A DNA stretch of 64,000 nucleotides. It comes from Dyadobacter sp. CY261 (lineage in GTDB: Bacteria > Bacteroidota > Bacteroidia > Cytophagales > Spirosomataceae). Under the pieces are notes generated by a model, which was given only the letters and a program-made list of their open reading frames with translations, did not search any database and had not been told where the DNA came from. Below are positions 1 through 7,982 of this stretch, piece after piece (within the stretch, counting starts at the first letter, position 1; each line of letters begins with the position of its first letter). The stretch covers positions 124,001-188,000 of the forward strand of contig NZ_JAKCPW010000006.1 in assembly GCF_021440085.1 (NCBI RefSeq), given 5' to 3'. Made by a program: the position numbers and the translations under genes.

Positions 1-85
1 ATCTATAATTTTAACCCCGAAATAAAAAACACGTGCTTCCTTCATTTAAACAAAGCACGGACAGAATGTTACCACTGGAAGTGAT

Positions 86-3000
86 ATGCAAATTTCTACC
101 CGCCACGGATTTCCGATAGTGCTTTTTTTGATACAATTTCTGAATCATAGCATTCGTGCTCAGGCCATTCCGGAATGGCAAGACCCGCAAGTTATCAGCA
201 TTAATACGGAAAAACCACGAGCCGACTTCTTTCCTTACCCAACCGAAAAAGCGGCATTGGCCATGGACAAAAAAAGCCCATTCGTACAGTCGCTGAACGG
301 CACCTGGAAGTTTAAATGGGCACAGCACCCGTCGAAAGCCCAACTAAATTTTTACGATCCCCGATTTTCGGATGCAGGTTGGGACAATATACCCGTACCG
401 TCCAACTGGCAGGTCGTGGGCGCACGCGAAGGTCGCCAATATGACCGGCCGGTTTTTAGCAATATCAAACATCCATTCAAAGCAACACCGCCACGCATTA
501 CGGCTGATACCAACGCCGTAGGCATGTACCGCACCACGTTCACGGTTGCGGACACGAAGGATAAACAGGTATTCCTGCATTTCGGCGGCGTACAATCGGC
601 CTGCTACGTGTGGTTGAACGGCGTCGCCATCGGCTACCATGAGGATGGGATGACACCATTCGAGTTCGATGTGACCGAGGACGTAAAATCCGGCGTAAAC
701 AATTTGGCAGTGGAGGTGATCAATTGGTCGGATGGTAGTTACCTCGAAGACCAGGACTTCTGGCGGCTTTCAGGTATTTTCCGGGACGTGAACTTATTGT
801 TTTTGCCGAAAGTGGTGCTCGCCGACTATTCGGTCAGGACCGTTCTTGATGCTAGTCATGAAAACGCAACACTGAAACTAAGTGCTTATGTCAAAAACTA
901 TGGCGAGCAGCCCATTCACGCATACCAGGTATTATTCACATTGTATGATGCTTCCAAATCGGTCGTAACCACACCGGTGAGCCAGATGCTCGGCACACTG
1001 GAAATGGGTAAAGAAGGTGCTGTGCGCGCCGAAATGCCTGTTCCAAGCCCGGCAAAATGGAGCGCCGAAACGCCAAATTTATACACGCTCACCGTGCAGG
1101 TAATGAACTCCGACGGCAAGGTCCTCGAAGCCACGAGCCAGCGCGTGGGATTCAGAGATGTGAAGATCAAAGGTGGACAATTGCTCGTCAATGGCAAAGC
1201 TGTAACCATTAAAGGTGTAAATCGCCATGAATTCGATCCCGAAACAGGCCGTGTGATTAGTCGGGAGTCCATGATCCGGGACATTACATTGATGAAACAG
1301 CACAATATCAATGCTGTAAGGACCTCGCATTACCCCAATACATCCGAATGGTACGATCTGTGCGACCAATATGGCTTGTATGTGATGGATGAAGCCAATA
1401 TCGAAAGCCATGAGTTGTGGGGTAAGAACATCATCCTTGCTGATAATCCGCAATGGCGTTCAGCATTTCTCGCAAGAGGTAATGCCATGGTGGAACGTGA
1501 CAAAAACCATCCGTCGGTGATTATCTGGTCGCTGGGTAATGAGTCGGGAATGGGGCAAAACTTTGTGGATATGGGTGATTTTATCAAACTCGCCGATCCT
1601 ACTCGCCCTGTTCACTACGAAGGACGCAAGGATTACAAACCGACCTCACTGAGTAGCTTCGACATTATTTCGGTCATGTACCCGTCTACGCAAGACATGG
1701 CTGAGCTTATCAAAAAGGATAAAAGCCGCCCGCTGATCGTTTGCGAATACGCACACGGGATGGGCAACAGCATTGGCAACCTGAAAGAGTATTGGGACCT
1801 GATCGAAAAGCACCCGACCATGCAAGGTGGCTTCATTTGGGACTGGGTTGACCAGGGCCTGAAACTGAAACGGCCTGACGGCACCGATTACTGGGATTAT
1901 TTTAATTACATCGACGGTGCCAATGCAGGCGACGGACTCGTAAACCCGGACCGCACCCCTCAGCCTGAGCTGAACGAGGTGAAAAAGGTTTATCAGTCGG
2001 TTAAATTTGAAATGCCTGATACTTTAAAAGCCGATCAAAAAACACTTAGCCTGCATAATGCTTACGATTTCCAATCACTGAATGCATATGAACTCGTTTG
2101 GTCGGTGATCGAGAATGGGAAGGCCGTGGGCAAAGGCGGAAGCATTACAAACTTAAATGCCTTACCCCGCCAGAAACAACAGATTAGCATTCCTTACGAA
2201 CTTCCCGTCTCGGCAAAACCTAATGTGGAGTATTTTCTAAATCTAAGCCTCCGGTTAAAGGAAGCAACCAGCTGGGCTCCGAAAGGCCATGAAATCGCCT
2301 GGCATCAGGTGCCGGTAGTGAAATCTACGGCGCCAAGGCCGAACCTGAGTCTTTACGGCGAACGTCCGCTGCGCATTGCACAAATTACAGGTGCGCGTGT
2401 TCAAATCAGCGGGCAGGATTTCACCGTGGTTTTCGATAAAAACGAAGGCCGGATGATTTCTTTTAAAAACAAAAAGGAGGAAATGCTCGAAGTTGGCCCG
2501 TATGCCAATTTCTGGCGCGTACCCACCGATAATGACGAAGGCGGAGGTGCTAAAAGCTACGCAACTCAATGGCGCAACTTCGGGCTGGATACGCTCGAAC
2601 GCGTTTCGTCCGATCTGAGAACTCAAAAGTTGACAGCGCAGATTTACAAGGTCACTCTGACACAGACATTAAAACAAGCGAAAGGCGAAATGGATGTACA
2701 ATCCGTGTACATGGTTTATGCTTCGGGTGATGTTCATATTCAAAATACTTTCACTCCCCGCGGCGAATGGCCACCGCTCGCCAAAGTAGGAATGCAGCTT
2801 CGGATGCCAGCCGCATTTACCAAAACACAATGGTACGGCAATGGCCCGCACGAAACCTATGCTGACCGCAAAACCAGCGGCAAAGTGGGCATTTACGCCG
2901 GGACGGTTGCAGAACAGCATTTTCCCTACATTACCCCGCAGGAAAACGGTAACAAAACCGCCGTCCGATGGGCGAGTGTTACAAACACCGAAGGAATTGG

Positions 3001-3487
3001 CCTGCTCGTGGTAAGCGATTCGACTTTCAATTTCAACGTCCACGATTATACAGACAAGGATCTTCTTGCCGCGAAACGCCGCGCAGCCGTTTTGAGTCGT
3101 GGTTATGCGACCGTGGTCAATATCGATCTGGCACAAATGGGCCTCGGTGGTGATGACAGTTGGTCGCCACGGGTACACGATGCGTACCTGCTGCCCTCAA
3201 AGACTTACTCATACGCATTCAGGTTAAGGCCGATCGAAAGCACTTCGAATATCGACCAGATCGCGGCGGTACGTTTGCCGTATGTCGACCAAAGGGAAAC
3301 GAACGAAGCTGTTTCAACCAATGAGCCTGTAACAGCGGCGGCGGCGGACCAGGCAGTGGGGGAAGATGAGGAAGAGGAAGAAGAAGCGGTGGCTGCACCG
3401 GTGCGCAAAACGACGGTTAAGAAAGCGCCGGTGAGAAAGAAAGTGGTGCGGAAGCGAAAATCGTCCCGCAGACGTCGAAGAAGATAG
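86..3487 (+). CDS. lacZ: Secreted GH2 beta-galactosidase with charged C-terminal tail
   Basis: Hydrolyses terminal beta-galactosides. The N-terminus (to about residue 27, ending RAQA) looks like a signal peptide, so it probably acts in the periplasm or on the surface. The order is LacZ-like: sugar-binding jelly roll (about 60-240), Ig-like domain (240-350), TIM barrel (355-655), linker, and Bgal small-chain domain (about 760-1040). The acid/base Glu is E486 in WSLGNES and the nucleophile is E554 in VCEYAHGMGNS. Both are present, so the enzyme should be active. At 1133 residues it is about 110 longer than E. coli LacZ (1023). The excess includes an odd tail: an acidic run at about 1091-1099, then a stretch from about 1103 that is mostly Lys/Arg and ends in six arginines. 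Transcription ends at paired hairpins before the opposing yceI gene. Family call is firm; the in vivo galactoside is unknown. Confidence 0.95.
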   Translation: MQISTRHGFPIVLFLIQFLNHSIRAQAIPEWQDPQVISINTEKPRADFFPYPTEKAALAMDKKSPFVQSLNGTWKFKWAQHPSKAQLNFYDPRFSDAGWDNIPVPSNWQVVGAREGRQYDRPVFSNIKHPFKATPPRITADTNAVGMYRTTFTVADTKDKQVFLHFGGVQSACYVWLNGVAIGYHEDGMTPFEFDVTEDVKSGVNNLAVEVINWSDGSYLEDQDFWRLSGIFRDVNLLFLPKVVLADYSVRTVLDASHENATLKLSAYVKNYGEQPIHAYQVLFTLYDASKSVVTTPVSQMLGTLEMGKEGAVRAEMPVPSPAKWSAETPNLYTLTVQVMNSDGKVLEATSQRVGFRDVKIKGGQLLVNGKAVTIKGVNRHEFDPETGRVISRESMIRDITLMKQHNINAVRTSHYPNTSEWYDLCDQYGLYVMDEANIESHELWGKNIILADNPQWRSAFLARGNAMVERDKNHPSVIIWSLGNESGMGQNFVDMGDFIKLADPTRPVHYEGRKDYKPTSLSSFDIISVMYPSTQDMAELIKKDKSRPLIVCEYAHGMGNSIGNLKEYWDLIEKHPTMQGGFIWDWVDQGLKLKRPDGTDYWDYFNYIDGANAGDGLVNPDRTPQPELNEVKKVYQSVKFEMPDTLKADQKTLSLHNAYDFQSLNAYELVWSVIENGKAVGKGGSITNLNALPRQKQQISIPYELPVSAKPNVEYFLNLSLRLKEATSWAPKGHEIAWHQVPVVKSTAPRPNLSLYGERPLRIAQITGARVQISGQDFTVVFDKNEGRMISFKNKKEEMLEVGPYANFWRVPTDNDEGGGAKSYATQWRNFGLDTLERVSSDLRTQKLTAQIYKVTLTQTLKQAKGEMDVQSVYMVYASGDVHIQNTFTPRGEWPPLAKVGMQLRMPAAFTKTQWYGNGPHETYADRKTSGKVGIYAGTVAEQHFPYITPQENGNKTAVRWASVTNTEGIGLLVVSDSTFNFNVHDYTDKDLLAAKRRAAVLSRGYATVVNIDLAQMGLGGDDSWSPRVHDAYLLPSKTYSYAFRLRPIESTSNIDQIAAVRLPYVDQRETNEAVSTNEPVTAAAADQAVGEDEEEEEEAVAAPVRKTTVKKAPVRKKVVRKRKSSRRRRRR

Positions 3488-3495
3488 ATCAAAAA

Positions 3496-3530
3496 AGACT
3501 TGGCAAGTTCAAGAATGGCTTGCCAAGTCT
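3496..3530. terminator. Hairpin downstream of lacZ, T-rich on the minus side
   Basis: AGACTTGGCAAG (3496-3507) pairs perfectly with CTTGCCAAGTCT (3519-3530). Read on the minus strand the stem is followed by six T, so it can act as a second intrinsic terminator for the yceI operon; on the plus strand it has no T run. Confidence 0.7.
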
Positions 3531-3551
3531 GCAATACCCCACAGTTAATAA

Positions 3552-3593
3552 ATAAAGACCCGACAGCTGGCAATCCGGCGGTCGGGTCTTTAT
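3552..3593. terminator. Bidirectional terminator between lacZ and yceI
   Basis: ATAAAGACCCGAC (3552-3564) and GTCGGGTCTTTAT (3581-3593) form a perfect 13-bp stem with a 16-nt loop. It sits between two converging genes and overlaps the last base of the yceI stop codon, as expected for a shared terminator. Confidence 0.85.
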
Positions 3594-4153
3594 CATTTCC
3601 TGGGTGCTAAAATATATTGCGCCTTGACCTGGATGATCTGCGCGATTTTTACAAAAACCACTTTCGGCACATCGATCTTATGGTCGGTCAGCGGCACTTC
3701 GAAATCGGAATTGATTGTGATCTTGCCGCCCTCAATTTTCATCTTCCCTTTGATCGTCCGTTCCTTTGTCACTCCGTGGACCGTAAACTTCCCGGTCGCC
3801 GACACCTCGTAATCGCCGTCCTTCGTGTAATCCGGTGCTTTGTCAACCTTTCCGGCAAAAGTTGCCGTCGGGTATTTTTCCGATTCAATATAGTTTTCAT
3901 TGAAATGCTCCTGCATTAGTTTATTAGGGAAAACAAATTCGCGCATATTCATCCGGATCGCAATCTCGCTATTCGCCGTGTTCAGGATCACCTGCGATTT
4001 TTTATTCTCTGCTTCGATATTCTCCAAGGGTGTCGACGCCGAAAACTTCGTATTACCAGCGGATGTCGAGAACATTTGCGCGAATGCATTTCCCGAAAGC
4101 AAAGCGGTACTGAACATGGCCAGGCAGGCCACGCGAAAAAAATGCAGTTTCAT
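3593..4153 (-). CDS. YceI family periplasmic lipid-binding protein
   Basis: The start is placed at the ATG at 4153 because it gives a clean signal peptide (MKLHFFRVACLAMF, then ...NAFAQ); a longer reading only adds 13 polar residues. The mature part has the YceI lipocalin-like pattern: an early FSASTPLENIEAENKKS segment, IRMNMREFVFPNKLMQEHFNENY, the GKFTVHGVTKERTIKG strand pair, and the terminal FEVPLTDHKIDVPKVV block. YceI proteins are small beta-barrels that bind polyisoprenoid or quinone-like lipids in the periplasm (family knowledge). It is the last gene of a tight minus-strand operon after a DUF5777 barrel (7-bp gap) and a Rieske lipoprotein (12-bp gap), suggesting lipid or redox-cofactor handling in the envelope. 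That role is inferred. Confidence 0.9.
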   Translation of the reverse strand: MKLHFFRVACLAMFSTALLSGNAFAQMFSTSAGNTKFSASTPLENIEAENKKSQVILNTANSEIAIRMNMREFVFPNKLMQEHFNENYIESEKYPTATFAGKVDKAPDYTKDGDYEVSATGKFTVHGVTKERTIKGKMKIEGGKITINSDFEVPLTDHKIDVPKVVFVKIAQIIQVKAQYILAPRK

Positions 4154-4160
4154 AGTTGGA

Positions 4161-5048
4161 TCAGTTTGCCTGCTTCTTGTTCTTTTTGTCAAAGCTGAAT
4201 GTGCGGGAAATATTGAACCCGTAATGGATATCTCCCTTACCCCAGGTACCAGCCGTTTCGCCGATAAACTGTTTCTCGATCATGCCCAGGGAATTGGTAA
4301 AATGCAGTTGGAAAACGTGCCCACCGGTTTCGATATCCACGCCGAAGGACATGGAATCGTGGTATGGAGCCGTAATCGTATTCTTTTCGCGGGCTGTGTA
4401 AAAATATTCACCATTCAATGAAACGCGCTTCGAAAGCTTAAACCGTCCACCGATGCCTAGTGCAAGCACTACTTTTTCATCACCCGTTACGTCCGGCTTC
4501 GTCCGGTACAAATAGGTTGGCGACAGTTGGAGCGATAGCCGCTCGCCGAATTTCCGCGCTACCAGCACCTGGGCCGTGTAGTACAATTTATCCTGAAACT
4601 CCCGCTCCTTATCCACCGTAGCCACGCCTGTCCCACCGAACAATGTGACGGAAACCGGGATATTTCTGGCACCGGCGCTCTGTTTCAGCAATTTGTATTT
4701 GGCAAAAAAATCATACACTTTCTGTGACGTGCTGCGGCCAACTCCAATCTCAAGATCGTCGGTAAGCCCATATTCGAAACCCAGCCGCATGGTAGCCTGG
4801 TCGAGCCCGAAGAACTGGTAAGACCCCGAATTCAGCTTACCGAAACGGTGCGAGATCCGAAAATCGAGGTGCTTCTTTTTCATCGTTTCCACCGATTGGC
4901 CATTTACGACGCGGGTCGATTTGAATGTGGCGGTAACCGGGATTGTCTGCGCACTGTCCTGTTTCGACAGCTCATTCAGCAGGTCATTTTGTGCATGTAA
5001 TACTGTTGATGCGCACATCAGTATCGCAAGTAGGCGGAGTACTTTCAT
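4161..5048 (-). CDS. DUF5777 family outer-membrane beta-barrel protein
   Basis: A 295-residue exported protein with a signal peptide (MKVLRLLAILMCASTVLHAQ). The rest alternates hydrophobic and polar residues in beta-barrel style, with repeated strand/turn units such as MRLGFEYGLTDDLEIGVG and LALGIGGRFKLSKRVSLNGEYFY. The sequence resembles DUF5777, a Bacteroidota barrel family of unknown function; recognition is from memory of the family. It lies between a Rieske lipoprotein and YceI in one operon with gaps of 12 and 7 bp, so the three are probably made together. No plug domain or TonB box is visible, so it is not a TonB-dependent receptor. It could be a channel, or a scaffold for the two neighbours. 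Confidence 0.82.
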   Translation of the reverse strand: MKVLRLLAILMCASTVLHAQNDLLNELSKQDSAQTIPVTATFKSTRVVNGQSVETMKKKHLDFRISHRFGKLNSGSYQFFGLDQATMRLGFEYGLTDDLEIGVGRSTSQKVYDFFAKYKLLKQSAGARNIPVSVTLFGGTGVATVDKEREFQDKLYYTAQVLVARKFGERLSLQLSPTYLYRTKPDVTGDEKVVLALGIGGRFKLSKRVSLNGEYFYTAREKNTITAPYHDSMSFGVDIETGGHVFQLHFTNSLGMIEKQFIGETAGTWGKGDIHYGFNISRTFSFDKKNKKQAN

Positions 5049-5060
5049 GATCGAAACGAA

Positions 5061-5561
5061 TTAGGCTTTCACTGTTAAAGTGTTGCCGTCTGAGGAAACG
5101 GTTACTGTATACGTTTTAAGTGCGGTTGTAGCAGGACCGTTTGTCACTGCTCCGGCAATGCTGAACGTGGATCCATGGGTTTGGCAGAAAACATCATTGG
5201 ACGACGACCGATATTGCACATCGTTACCCTCGTGCGTGCAAATTTTGCTCAAAGCAACATAGTTACCGGCTGTTGTCTGCGCTACCAGTACCTGCCCGGC
5301 AATAATGGAACCTCCGGCGGTTTTAAGCTTAGTATTGTTGGAATTGGTCAAATCGACCGTAAAATTGATGTTGGCGCCGGATGTCGTACCTGTGATTCCG
5401 TTGCCGCCGCTTCCCGGATTTGGATTGGGATCATCGTCGCTGGATCCGCAGGCTGTCATGGTGGTGCCGAGGCAGTAAAATGCCATTAACGTTGAGGTGC
5501 TAAGCCCGAGGCTTCTCAGGAATTCGCCCCGCTTCATGCTTCCTTTTTCAATTGAGTTCAT
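5061..5561 (-). CDS. Exported Rieske [2Fe-2S] lipoprotein
   Basis: First gene of the Rieske-DUF5777-YceI operon. The N-terminus carries a Tat-like KRGEFLRSLG motif, a hydrophobic stretch and a lipobox ending at C38 (TMTAC), followed by an Asp/Gly/Pro linker. The Rieske domain fills the rest. Ligands are C108 and H110 in KICTHEG and C126 and H129 in FCQTHGS. The two extra cysteines that form the disulfide in bc1-type Rieske proteins are absent, so this is closer to Rieske ferredoxins and arsenite-oxidase small subunits. A Tat route would fit export of a folded cluster, but the twin arginine is KR, so this is inferred. The start could be 5561 or the ATG at 5537. No oxygenase or bc1 partner lies nearby; its electron partner is unknown. 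Confidence 0.88.
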   Translation of the reverse strand: MNSIEKGSMKRGEFLRSLGLSTSTLMAFYCLGTTMTACGSSDDDPNPNPGSGGNGITGTTSGANINFTVDLTNSNNTKLKTAGGSIIAGQVLVAQTTAGNYVALSKICTHEGNDVQYRSSSNDVFCQTHGSTFSIAGAVTNGPATTALKTYTVTVSSDGNTLTVKA

Positions 5562-5616
5562 AGTGAATAATAAATTAATTAGTAGATATAATTCAATGGT
5601 AATGTGGGCATCGTGC

Positions 5617-7197
5617 TCACTTGAAAACAGGGGTGTAGCGCACCGATAGCCAGAGGCCGGTGGTAATGAGGTTTACTTTTCCGTAACCGACACGTTTGAG
5701 CGGCATCCGGATCGACGGCTCCGCGAGGAGCGATATTTTACGGGATATTCGGTATTCGTAACCTGCTGAAACGTTGGCGTGACTGAACAAGTACCAGCCG
5801 GTTTTACCCTGCCATCCACGGTATTGAATTTTAGGGTCATTTTCGTCTACAAAATAATATTTGTACTTCTCGCTATTCATGTGATAGGAAGAAAACCCTC
5901 CGCTTGCAAACCACCGCGAACGTTCGCCAAAGGCTATGTCGTAACGGAGATTAAGCGGCACCTCCAATACTTTGCACACACCATCGATTCCCGTCATCGC
6001 CGGCGGATAGTAATGAGGCTTCGACGGAATTTGATAGGCGTCTGCCGAGGCGTAATAGTCTTTTCTGCTCCAAACTGCACCGCTTTGTACAAATAGTCTT
6101 GGCACAACCGCATATTCCACCAACAGCGAAACCGCCGTTCCCGGCTTGGAAAAATCCTTCAACCCTACGGTGCTCAGATCCGGCGAATATCCGAACCGGA
6201 TTGCTACCCGCGGCCGGTCATCGGCCGACATCGACGGCTGCTTTGGTGCGGGCGGCTCCGCAAGCTCCTGCACTGGATTAGAAATTCCCGGCATTTGCAT
6301 TGCATTCCACTTTAAGCCCTTACCATTTAATCCAGCCGCAGAGATCAATGTCCTTTCAGTCGCATTGTCCGTTGGAATGGTAACACTTTCATCAGCACTG
6401 TTTGCGGCCGGCACTTTCGCAGGTGGATTACTGTCCTGCGAGCCAGTTGTTTGTGCAGAAAACGTTTCTCTGTCCGACGTTTTTAGTTTGTTTGCAATAG
6501 AAAAAGCCCCGTCGCCTCCTTCCACCTTTGAGCGGTTAGGCTCTAAGTACACTCCGCCTGCCTTAGATCGGCTCCGGGGCAATAATTTTCTGCCATTAAC
6601 GACGGCAGCATTCAAATCTGAATTTGAGGAAGATTTACCAGTCCTTTTTGTTCTGGTTTTCAGCTTGTTACTAATATCTGTTTTCTTGTTATCAAAAACT
6701 TTATTGCCGCTATCAACAACTTTACTGCCATTATCAACAGCCGAATTATGCTTTTCAACCAGTTTATTTCCTTTATCAACAGTCGGAGTTCCATTATCAA
6801 CAATCGCTCCTTCTCTTGTTGCATCCTTAACCACACCTGGCTCTCTAACCACTTCTGAGCTACCTGACTTACCTTCAAACACATCACGCCCGGGACCACC
6901 CTCCTTCGTCCTTTCGTCCGTCCTTCCATTCTCCCCTTTCAAAACAACAGCCCTTCCTCCTTTCTCCTTTCCTCCATTCTCCCCGGAAACACGGTACAGC
7001 ACAATCCCCACCGGTATCAAAAGTGCCAGCACGCCCACCGGCCACCATTTCCGCCACCATCCGGCCGGACTTCTTCCGTCCTGCTGGTCGAGCCGTTTGC
7101 GCAGGTCATTCCAGTCATCGGGTTCGTATGTCGGATCAAGCTCTTCTGATGACTTTCTGAAGAGCTTGTCCAGTTCGTCATCTGGTAACTCTATCAT
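5617..7197 (-). CDS. Single-pass membrane protein with C-terminal beta-barrel-like domain, coupled to ECF sigma factor
   Basis: Function not recognised. The N-terminal 50 residues (MIELPDDELDKLFRKSSEEL, then a W-D-L-K/R helix) resemble the cytoplasmic part of Bacteroidota anti-sigma-like proteins. One membrane segment follows at about residues 52-67 (WWPVGVLALLIPVGIVLY). Next is a roughly 260-residue low-complexity linker with repeated DNG/DKGNK units. The C-terminal 190 residues read as outer-membrane beta-barrel strands (YRISRKISLLAEPSIRMPLK ... LWLSVRYTPVFK). The ATG at 7197 is preferred over an upstream TTG. It overlaps the end of the sigma gene by 20 bp, so translation is probably coupled. 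A role as cognate anti-sigma factor, or as a sensor spanning the periplasm, is inferred from position. The linker includes a purine-rich stretch of unusual base composition. Confidence 0.8.
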   Translation of the reverse strand: MIELPDDELDKLFRKSSEELDPTYEPDDWNDLRKRLDQQDGRSPAGWWRKWWPVGVLALLIPVGIVLYRVSGENGGKEKGGRAVVLKGENGRTDERTKEGGPGRDVFEGKSGSSEVVREPGVVKDATREGAIVDNGTPTVDKGNKLVEKHNSAVDNGSKVVDSGNKVFDNKKTDISNKLKTRTKRTGKSSSNSDLNAAVVNGRKLLPRSRSKAGGVYLEPNRSKVEGGDGAFSIANKLKTSDRETFSAQTTGSQDSNPPAKVPAANSADESVTIPTDNATERTLISAAGLNGKGLKWNAMQMPGISNPVQELAEPPAPKQPSMSADDRPRVAIRFGYSPDLSTVGLKDFSKPGTAVSLLVEYAVVPRLFVQSGAVWSRKDYYASADAYQIPSKPHYYPPAMTGIDGVCKVLEVPLNLRYDIAFGERSRWFASGGFSSYHMNSEKYKYYFVDENDPKIQYRGWQGKTGWYLFSHANVSAGYEYRISRKISLLAEPSIRMPLKRVGYGKVNLITTGLWLSVRYTPVFK

Positions 7198-7747
7198 AAT
7201 CGTCAATATTAATCTTGGATAACATCTCTCTCAACTTTTCTCTTGCACGCGACAAATTGGATTTTGACGCCCCAACCGAAATATTCAGCTGATCTGCAAT
7301 TTCTTCGTGTGTATAGCCATCGATAACCGACAAGCTGAAAACCAGCCGGTACGCGGGCGTCAGGCGCTGGATCAGGCCGACCAGCTCATCGTGGGAAAGC
7401 TTGCTGATTACCGTTTCGTCGACGGATACCTGTTCCGCCACCTCCACGTCGTCAAAAACATCTCTGCGAACTTCCTGTCTGTAATGATCGAGGGCTGTAT
7501 TAATCATGATTCTACTCAACCAGGTTTTAAATGATCGGTTTGCATCGAAACTTTCCAGTTTCGTGAAAACCTTCAGGAATCCATCGTTGAGAATTTCCTT
7601 CGCTTCTTCCCTGCTGCGTGTATAGCGTAAACAAATGCTCATAGCATAGCCGTAAAACTGCTTATACAACAGCTCCTGACTGCGGCGGTTTCTTTTTAAA
7701 CAGCCGTCGAGTAGTTCTTGAAGAACGGCGGAGTTATACTCGGGCAT
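7178..7747 (-). CDS. ECF-type RNA polymerase sigma-70 factor
   Basis: Directs RNA polymerase to a dedicated promoter set. At 189 residues it has ECF length. Region 2 is visible at about residues 25-90 (YAMSICLRYTRSREEAKEIL ... FLKVFTKLESFD ... FKTWLSRIMINTALDHYR). Region 4 is at about 125-180, with helix-turn-helix GYTHEEIADQLNISVGASKS. The ATG at 7747 (MPEYNSAVL) is chosen because the upstream extension is Cys-rich and unlike any sigma factor. It is the first gene of a two-gene unit with the overlapping membrane/barrel protein, the usual arrangement of a sigma factor and its regulator. The 235-bp gap to the divergent acyltransferase must hold both promoters; I could not pick a convincing one. 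Its regulon cannot be told from sequence. Confidence 0.92.
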   Translation of the reverse strand: MPEYNSAVLQELLDGCLKRNRRSQELLYKQFYGYAMSICLRYTRSREEAKEILNDGFLKVFTKLESFDANRSFKTWLSRIMINTALDHYRQEVRRDVFDDVEVAEQVSVDETVISKLSHDELVGLIQRLTPAYRLVFSLSVIDGYTHEEIADQLNISVGASKSNLSRAREKLREMLSKINIDDYDRVTR

Positions 7748-7982
7748 GCTATTTGCTTTTTTTGAGCTTATACGTGGAAACAAAGAACAGGGTTGCCTAA
7801 CCTTCGTAAGTTTTTTAAAATAAAACAGGTTAGTCAGGTTTGCACAGTCCCCAGTTACTTTCGGGCATCCCCCACATCGCCTGGTTCTCCCATTTGAAAC
7901 TAAATAATTCAATCGTACATTCGCGCTCTTATTCCTGCTCAGGGAAAAATTTTAGGCTTTTATACGGCACTACTAGGCTTTA

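Noticed and set aside
32..59. Inverted repeat CGTGCTT / AAGCACG before lacZ
   Set aside because: Only 7 bp with a 14-nt loop. Its T run is on the minus strand, where no gene would need it; it might belong to an upstream gene outside the window, but this cannot be shown.
6146..7222. A 358-codon open frame on the plus strand opposite the membrane/barrel protein gene
   Set aside because: It is Ser/Leu/Pro/Thr-rich low-complexity sequence, an antisense shadow of the Gly/Lys/Asp/Asn-rich linker; the minus-strand gene has recognisable domains and is coupled to the sigma gene.
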